From: Amia ocellicauda
Lineage: Eukaryota; Chordata; Actinopteri; Amiiformes; Amiidae
NCBI RefSeq assembly: GCF_036373705.1
Contig: NC_089853.1
Span: forward strand, 1,071,001-1,135,000
Length of the DNA stretch: 64,000 nucleotides
Direction: 5' to 3'
Part shown: one piece after another, positions 57,669 through 64,000 of the stretch
Position numbering within the stretch: position 1 is the stretch's first letter
Layout: each line of letters opens with the position of its first letter
Notes under the pieces: generated by a model
The model's database searches: none
What the model was told of the DNA's origin: nothing
What the model saw: the letters and a program-made list of their open reading frames with translations, nothing else
Translations under genes and position numbers: made by a program

Positions 57669-58241
57669 ATATACATCAACAACAAGCAGATCACCCCAGC
57701 CTATAAGAATGCGGACCTCGTTATCACAAGCACTGGCATAAACGTGGTTTTGGAAATACTGGAGATCAATGCTGAAGTCTGGTTCAATGGCTTGATGTTC
57801 ACCATCAGTCTGCCCTATTCCCTCTTCCACCAGAACACAGAAGGGCAGTGTGGTATGAGCATCCTATAGATCTGTACATGAAGTTTTACCTAAAATCCCC
57901 TTTCTTACCCAATGCTGGAAGCTTTGTTAACAAGTACTGTGTCATCAGTTTCAATCAGCCGTTGACTGGCCTGACAGTCTAATGACACAATGTCCTCCTT
58001 TCCTCTCCCCCTTCCATAAAGGAACCTGTGACAACACATGGATTAATGACTGCCAGCTGCCCAGCGGAAACATCGACCCTTCGTGCTCCAACATGGCCAA
58101 CCACTGGAAGATTACTGACAAGAATAAACCCTACTGTGAGACGCCGACCCCTGCACCACCCCCTGTGACTACACCGCCACCACCACCAACTACCGCATCT
58201 ACACCCTGCAACCCACCCATCTGTGAGATCATCAACAGCAA
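57669..58241 (+). pseudogene. Mucin copy B: rest of VWD4 and linker (2 exons)
   Basis: Exon 57669-57852 encodes IYINNKQITPAYKNADLVIT and SLPYSLFHQNTEGQCG. Exon 58022-58241 encodes the end of VWD4 (CDNTWINDCQLPSG), a short Pro/Thr linker (APPPVTTPPPPPTT) and the start of C8-4 (CNPPICEIINS). Phases 0-1-2 are consistent and no stop is present in these two exons. Confidence 0.88.
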
Positions 58242-58346
58242 GTAAGCAGGTCCACTTTCAATAATATCTATAAGCGAAAGCTGGAGATACATTATATAAT
58301 TTGTGCAGAACTGTGCTTGTGTTCCACAACATGTGATACTATAGAC

Positions 58347-59554
58347 CAGGGGTGGCGAACCTCAAGGGCCATCCGAATGTTCACAAATGTATTCACAGGC
58401 CACAACCTTAATTAATACACCTACATCAAAACATTAATACAGATGAAACTTACATTCTAATGCAAGAACAAATCCATTTTTTTCTAAACGCACACACTGC
58501 AGTCAAAACATACATAACTATATAGCCTACAATAAGCAAAAAGCTCAAAAATGGCATACAATAAGATAATTAAACAAAGTGTAAATGTAAGTATTGGAAT
58601 AATGCTCAAAAGCAATATTTTATACTTGCATTCATCAAAACATAATTGTACACTAAAGTAAACATTTTCAGCACTGTGTAAACTTTGTTTTCAACATACA
58701 AAGCTACAGTGAATAAAATCAGTGTATTTCAATAAACTATTTACTATATATTTAGCCGGCATACCTGACAGCTCGTACAGTCCACACAGGACACGTTTCT
58801 GCACTTTCCCTGGATGAGCTCGTACCTCACACTGCATTTTGACAGCCCTCTCCAGGTGAACACTTTTACTCCACGAAAATATAGCATCGCAATAAATGCT
58901 CCTCCACTGATAATGTCCATGAATCATTATTTTGCATGTGATGTGCCTGCACTATTGTACTCTGTACTGTGCAGTGGCAATCGCATATTGATCAGTAGAG
59001 TAAAAGCACTCGGTGCCATTTGGACCTGGCGTTTCACTTGCATTGTTTTCACACCACTGGCACAAACCCACAGATGATCTGTCATTCCCAGTATCACTGA
59101 TGCCCCTGAATCAGTCATGTTCTTACACACGGCATGTTCAAAACGGAGCTCTATCTCCGTTTCCAATCCATGTTTATTTGCGGGGTAATCACTGTATCGG
59201 CTCAATCTGACTGCAGTTGTAAGAAAACACCTTTAATGCTGTACAATGCATGTGTTTTTCAAGCAGATGAAAGACTGTAGACAGGTAGAGATCACCCCTT
59301 GATTGCCAGACTGACTCTATTGTAAAGGGCAGGCAGGATTATGGGTTATATTTGAGTTATTATGTATTTTAATGGCCGGTGAAAATAACCCAATTTTGGC
59401 TATTCTAGGTAAATGTTTATAACTTATTTATTTTTGTGTTTATGCAGTTAAAATGCAGTAGAGATGTTTATTACATAAGCTTCTAGTGTTAAGTGTATGT
59501 CACAGAAATTATTTTTTTCAAATGGATCCTGAGGCCGGACGTTCCCCACCCCTG
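58347..59554. mobile_element. Non-autonomous hAT element (1,208 bp)
   Basis: The ends CAGGGGTGGCGAAC and GTTCCCCACCCCTG form short inverted repeats. The 8-bp target duplication CTATAGAC flanks both sides (58339-58346 and 59555-59562). The interior is AT-rich with no transposase I can recognise. It lies in a mucin intron. Confidence 0.88.
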
Positions 59555-59849
59555 CTATAGACAATGCCTTGAAGAAGCATTCACTCGCCTGCAAAGTTTC
59601 CACATTTTGTTGCCGTCTGAGATTGTAATCATGAAAATGTTCAAAGCTAGTAGAAGCCTATCCAAAAGGACTCACAGCACTCAATGGCTTCCAAAAGTGC
59701 TCCCACCAAGAATTGACTTAGGGGGCTGAATACTTATGCAATCAGTACATTTTAATTTATTTATTTTCTTTGCAAGTTTTGGTGACATTCAGCCTTGTTC
59801 AACCTTGTTGTGCTGCTCAGTGCTAATTTAAATGCCTGTCTTGTTTTAG

Positions 59850-60959
59850 TATCTTTGAAGAGTGCCACAAAGTCATCCCCCCACAGCCGTTCTACCAGGC
59901 CTGCAAGTCTGACGTCTGCCACATGCCCGGCACCAAGAATGGCTGCTCCAGCTTGGAAGTGTATGCCTCCATCTGCACATCGGCAGGAATCTGCATTGAC
60001 TGGAGAAACGCCACCCACGGAGAGTGCGGTAAGGCCCCGTCTGTGACACGACTATGGAGGGACCACAGAGAGGTGCTGCACACTGACACACAGACATCTG
60101 ACGAAAGCGGCTGTTGTTGTGTGTGTGTGGATTTGACATGGCCTGTCCACGGTCTCTCAGACCCTAACCCTCTCTCACTCTCTGCCTTCATGCAGTCTAT
60201 AACTGTCCAGAAAACAAGGTTTACCTGCCATGTGGACCTACGGTTGAGCCAACCTGCAATGCCAGGTAAGGGAAAAACACGAGGGCACAGTAAAAACACA
60301 CATCAACCTGCAATGCCAGGGAGAAACACTAGGACAGTTAAAACACACATCAACCTGCAGTGCCAGGGAGAAACACTATGGCACAGTTAAAACACACATT
60401 TTAAATGTTGGTTCTCAACTCTCTTTATTGTCCACCATGGCTGGTCATTATATCTGATCTGGGGCTGAAAGACAGGAGCTCTGCACATTCACACTCGTCA
60501 CAATATACCGACAGACAGTAAACTTGTGGACATTATTTTAAAACATGAAATGCTGTGTATTATTATTACATTGGATCTACTACCGTATAAAAACTATTTC
60601 CTTTTGATTGAGAGTGAACAGAAGCTCCACTGACTCTGCATCATTTTTAATAACTTTAAACAGGTACAATGACAAATACATAATTCAAAGTGAGACACAG
60701 CAAGCGACCAATAGTGACGTTCTGTGCCACGGGAATGACCCTTTTCAACTCCTTCTCAGATACCTGTGTGCGCTCCTGTGGTAAGAGCTGTGGTCACTGC
60801 ATGCAGTATCGCAACATGTGTAAGAGATAATCCTGCATCTGGGCTCAGACTGCCACTGGGCGCTCAAACTGCAGTACAGTATTTACAGTTTTCACTGGTA
60901 TAATGAACTGGTTTCTTTTCTTTCTAGACTGCACTGGGCCTGACGGAATGCCCAAACAG
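59850..60959 (+). pseudogene. Mucin copy B: C8-4 and TIL4 region (4 exons)
   Basis: Exons 59850-60028, 60196-60265, 60664-60780 and 60928-60959. They encode C8-4 (CHKVIPPQPFYQACKSDVCH, CTSAGICIDWRNATHGEC), a TIL start (NCPENKVYLPCGPTVEPTC), a degenerate exon (RYNDKY, later LFNSFSDTCVRSC) and CTGPDGMPKQ. The 60664 exon is 117 nt long, which does not preserve the phase between its neighbours (2 in, 1 out), and its middle lacks the usual cysteines, so it carries an indel near 60737. Confidence 0.83.
60250..60402. repeat. About 52-bp tandem repeat spanning a splice donor
   Basis: Three copies of AACCTGCAATGCCAGG followed by GAAAAACAC/GAGAAACAC and TTAAAACACACATC. The first contains the exon end and working donor GCCAG|GTAAGG; the others read CCAGGGAGAAAC and have no donor. 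Confidence 0.85.
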
Positions 60960-61103
60960 GTAATAACAACTTGTATGCCTCCATCTCGCCCCAGACATGT
61001 CTATAACTAGTCTATAAATCTGGCTGGGCAAAAACTCACAGTACTTTCACTCTGTTTAGTTTGTGAAACTCATGGGTTATTCACTCATTGTGTTTGCCTT
61101 TAG

Positions 61104-63967
61104 CTTGGTGAGACGTGGCAGAGTAACTGCAATGAATGCACGTGTGACTCAGACACAAAGAGCGTTCAGTGCCGCCCCCTGCCCAGTCCAGTCCAGCCCC
61201 CCATCACCTGCAACGAGCCGGGCCAGAAGATGGTGACCGTCAACTGTTGCAACACGAGCAAATGTGGTGAGTGACCAGAGGGGTGAGGAGCACACCCCCA
61301 GGGCCAGGGCGCCATGCCGGTAGCAGACCAGCTCTCTTAAGAGCTTCTAACACTGGAGAGAATAATTTAATGTAATGCTGTGTGTATATAGCTTGTATAT
61401 AGGATGATCATCAGCTGATATTGTGAGCATAAAACAAGGTAACAGTGATGATAATGTGGCACCTTGAGAGGTTCTTCCACACAGCGGCTGGTTCCTGACA
61501 GGCCCCCAGTGGGTGTCCTCAGGGCTAGTTCTGTTCCTGCTTGTCTCCATCAGAGAGGAATGCAGTTACCAGAGACAGCCAGTACTGTAGAGGGCGTGCA
61601 GTGAAGGCATGTGACTCCTGACGCAGTGCGTTGTTAACGTGTCCCTCGATGCTTCTTCTGCCTCACAGAGTGTGATGTAAGCCTCTGTCCAAATACTCCG
61701 CTGACCTGTGACCCAGGATTCCAGCCTGAGATGAAGATCCCCGAGGGGGGCTGCTGCCCTGCGTACACATGTGGTGAGTTGACACTGCTGGGTGTCACCG
61801 CTTGTTGAGTCGAGCACTCAGCACTGTGTCACTGAATACACTGAGTCCTGTAAACATGTGCTATTGACCTAGGCATTCACTGTTCTTGCCTGTGAGTAAT
61901 GCAGTTTATACAACACTTACCAGTTTAATACAAAAAAATGGGTTTTATACCAGTGGTTTAAAAGTGTGCTCTTCCTTTTCAGTGCTGAAGGGTGTGTGCG
62001 TCTTCAATAACACTGAATATCAGGTGAGGACTCTCGTTGTTATTGGGCAGTGCCTGTGCAAGATAGGAGCAAGGAAGGGTGTGTAAAACCTGAATGGAAA
62101 CAACTGATGGTTATTAAACCACCAAGCCTGCAGATGTTCATTAAGTGGGAGGTTTCTTCTCTTTCTTTGCTGTTTTGCTATGTTTTGTCTATCCTGCATT
62201 TTTTATGAGATCTAATTTTCCCTGCCAAAATGTTTCAACCAGATATGCAAGGGTGAAATGAAAACAAGTCAAATCTCCCGTACCCTCCATTAGTCTAAGA
62301 CTGTGTCCAATAATCCAATACAGCCTGGAGTCGAAGTCCCTGAAAACTCATGTGACCACTGCCAGTGCAGCTCTAACGTGGACCCGAAAACCAAGATGAA
62401 CACCATTGACTGTACACCAACGAAGTGCGACAAAAACTGCCCGGCAGTAAGTAAACTCTCTTCCCCTATCTCTGGTTAATTTCTCCTTAAAAAAATATTG
62501 CGGAATAAACAAAGAAAATTAATGCACCAAAGAGTAGAAAAGCAAAGAGAAGTCACTGTAAAGCACAGAGAAACTGGCAAAGCAACTACCGAGTAAATTC
62601 ACTGCCCTGAAGTTTCATATGGGGATGTTAAAGTGAAAGTGTATTATAAAACAAACTAGAGCCTGCAGCCTTTTTCTCACACTAACATCTCATCAAGAGT
62701 TAAAGCCACACATTGTTACGGTTTCTCAGAGAGAGTCACATACAACACACAACGATCTTTTATTGTTACAACCGAACATAAAATATTACTAAAAATAATA
62801 ACACAAAATATGTATTTTTATTTATTTTAACATTAACAGCTACTCACCCATTAATTGTCTGCCTGTGTCTGAAGCAACTTTTCCTGATCTGCATGTTCTC
62901 CACAAGGCTATGTGTACCAGGACGCCCCAGGACAGTGCTGTGGACAGTGTGTACAGGAGAGTTGTGTCATCAGTCTGCTCAACAACACAGTACAAATCAT
63001 TGAGGTGAGCCTGCAGCACTCCCCACAGGGGGTAGCTTACTACTGGAAACACCCATCAATGTGGCAGACAGCACAATACTGGGCTATTGGCCACGTTCCA
63101 CTGGGCATCTGAGGTGTCCCCATGGCACTCACTGCTTTAACCGGCTTCATTTGAAAAGGGTTCATGCACGGCAGCTACACAGTGAAGTTGTGTCTTTAGC
63201 CTTCATCTCCAGGCACTAATGAACCCCCCTTTCCCTCCGTCAGCCTGGGAAGATCTGGACACCCCCCGGTGACAAGTGTGTGCACTACGAGTGTGTGCAG
63301 ATCGAGGACCAGTTCATACCTGTGGAGGCCAAGATCACCTGCCCACCTTTCAACCCCATGGACTGCGTCCCTGTAAGTGGCTGAGGGGTGCAGGCCTGTA
63401 TGCAGAGGAGAGTGCAACTCTACACCATACTAGGGGTTCACAGCAATATAGAAATAAGATTCACATTTCCTAATAAAAACAAAAGCTACAATCTGATCAA
63501 ATTTAATTCATGTGATCTTGGTACAATCTGTCCTTCATAAAATGTATACAAAATTAAAGCAAATGTAAAATCATGACATGCAGCAGTGCCCAATGGCATA
63601 TAGTAGTTTGGATTTAGAATAAGATGTACAATGAATGATGGACTGAGAAACTGAGACTTAAATAGTGTTGTGGGGGTATTTCTGAGGAGTATATGAGTGG
63701 ATTATTACGACAAACCAGACGAGTGTACTGCAGTTGGGTTAATAAAACACTGACACCCTCAAGTGGAGCTATTCAGTAATACATCCCGTATTTACCTTGC
63801 TCATTTGTACAAGAAATCGGTAGACCAACACCACTCATAACACCTCTGTTATCAAAACCAAGTATTCATTTTTAATGCCAATCCCCTCACAAATGTGCAG
63901 AGAAATTATGTCTATTGATTATTGCAGGGGACTGAGACAATTGCCCCAGATGGGTGCTGCTCTGTCT
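61104..63967 (+). pseudogene. Mucin copy B: C-terminal VWC-type modules (7 exons), runs off the window
   Basis: Exons 61104-61266, 61669-61773, 61983-62023, 62324-62446, 62907-63004, 63244-63372 and 63928-63967. They encode Cys-rich modules (LGETWQSNCNECTCDSD, CDVSLCPNTPLTCDPGF, GVCVFNNTEYQ, CDHCQCSSNVDPKT, YVYQDAPGQCCGQC, KCVHYECVQIEDQF, TIAPDGCCSVC). The C-terminal cystine-knot should follow beyond 64000. No stop lies inside the seven exons, but the donor at 62446/62447 seems to have lost one G: its available GT is out of phase with 62907. Confidence 0.87.
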
Positions 63968-64000
63968 GTAAGTATGCTGAGTCTTTTAAAACTAAAAAAA

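Noticed and set aside
60250-60402. Three regularly spaced repeats that could suggest a CRISPR array
   Set aside because: The units are directly adjacent tandem copies without unique spacers, in a vertebrate intron.

Overview
The window is vertebrate nuclear DNA, almost certainly from a ray-finned fish. The reasons are the intron-rich gel-forming mucin exons on the + strand, several fish-type Tc1 transposons, CR1-like LINEs with a TTATGTTC-type 3' tail, tRNA-derived fish SINEs, hAT and foldback elements, and a Maverick/Polinton (adintovirus-type) element. I cannot name the species.

Host backbone. All recognisable host sequence belongs to secreted gel-forming mucins (MUC2/MUC5 type). Copy A (about 1541-12060) holds the end of VWD2 with its C8, the TIL/E segments leading into VWD3, the start and a scrap of VWD3, then three CysD domains in Pro/Thr/Ser (PTS) sequence. 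Copy B (21243-63967, running off the right edge) holds VWD1-C8-TIL-E, the start of VWD2, the second half of VWD3 with C8 and TIL, a truncated CysD and PTS repeats, and then the C-terminal part (VWD4, C8, TIL, VWC). The two copies lack nearly complementary parts. Both carry in-frame stops, frameshifts and insertions inside exons, so as assembled this is a decayed mucin cluster.

Mobile elements. From left to right: a CR1-like fragment with a 181-bp MITE inside it (1-1009); a truncated Tc1 (1010-1490); a Ty3/gypsy remnant with Gmr1-like domain order (2089-6550), itself split by a 1.4-kb foldback element (4654-6057); SINEs; a second foldback with GATATC-containing tandem repeats (18458-19523); a CR1-like LINE (26310-28555); a Tc1 copy (29748-31326); a degenerate Tc1 and a CR1 on the minus strand; a 55-bp Tc1 relic (34453-34507); a Tc1 with an intact 339-residue transposase (51451-52646); a Tc1 inside the VWD4 exon (55792-57365); and a non-autonomous hAT with an 8-bp duplication (58347-59554).

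Maverick element (36811-50557, 13,747 bp). It lies inside the PTS-coding exon of copy B, with 185-bp terminal inverted repeats and the 6-bp target duplication AACTGG. Rightward genes are small accessory ORFs, a DDE integrase with a chromodomain, the minor capsid (penton) protein, a basic core-like protein, the major capsid protein (frameshifted) and an adenain-like protease (frameshifted). Leftward genes are a protein-primed PolB pseudogene that has lost its polymerase domain, remnants of two conserved small Maverick proteins, and at the right end a gene I read as six exons with five phase-1 introns (46780-48833). I saw no packaging ATPase. The spliced gene is the most unusual feature of the window.
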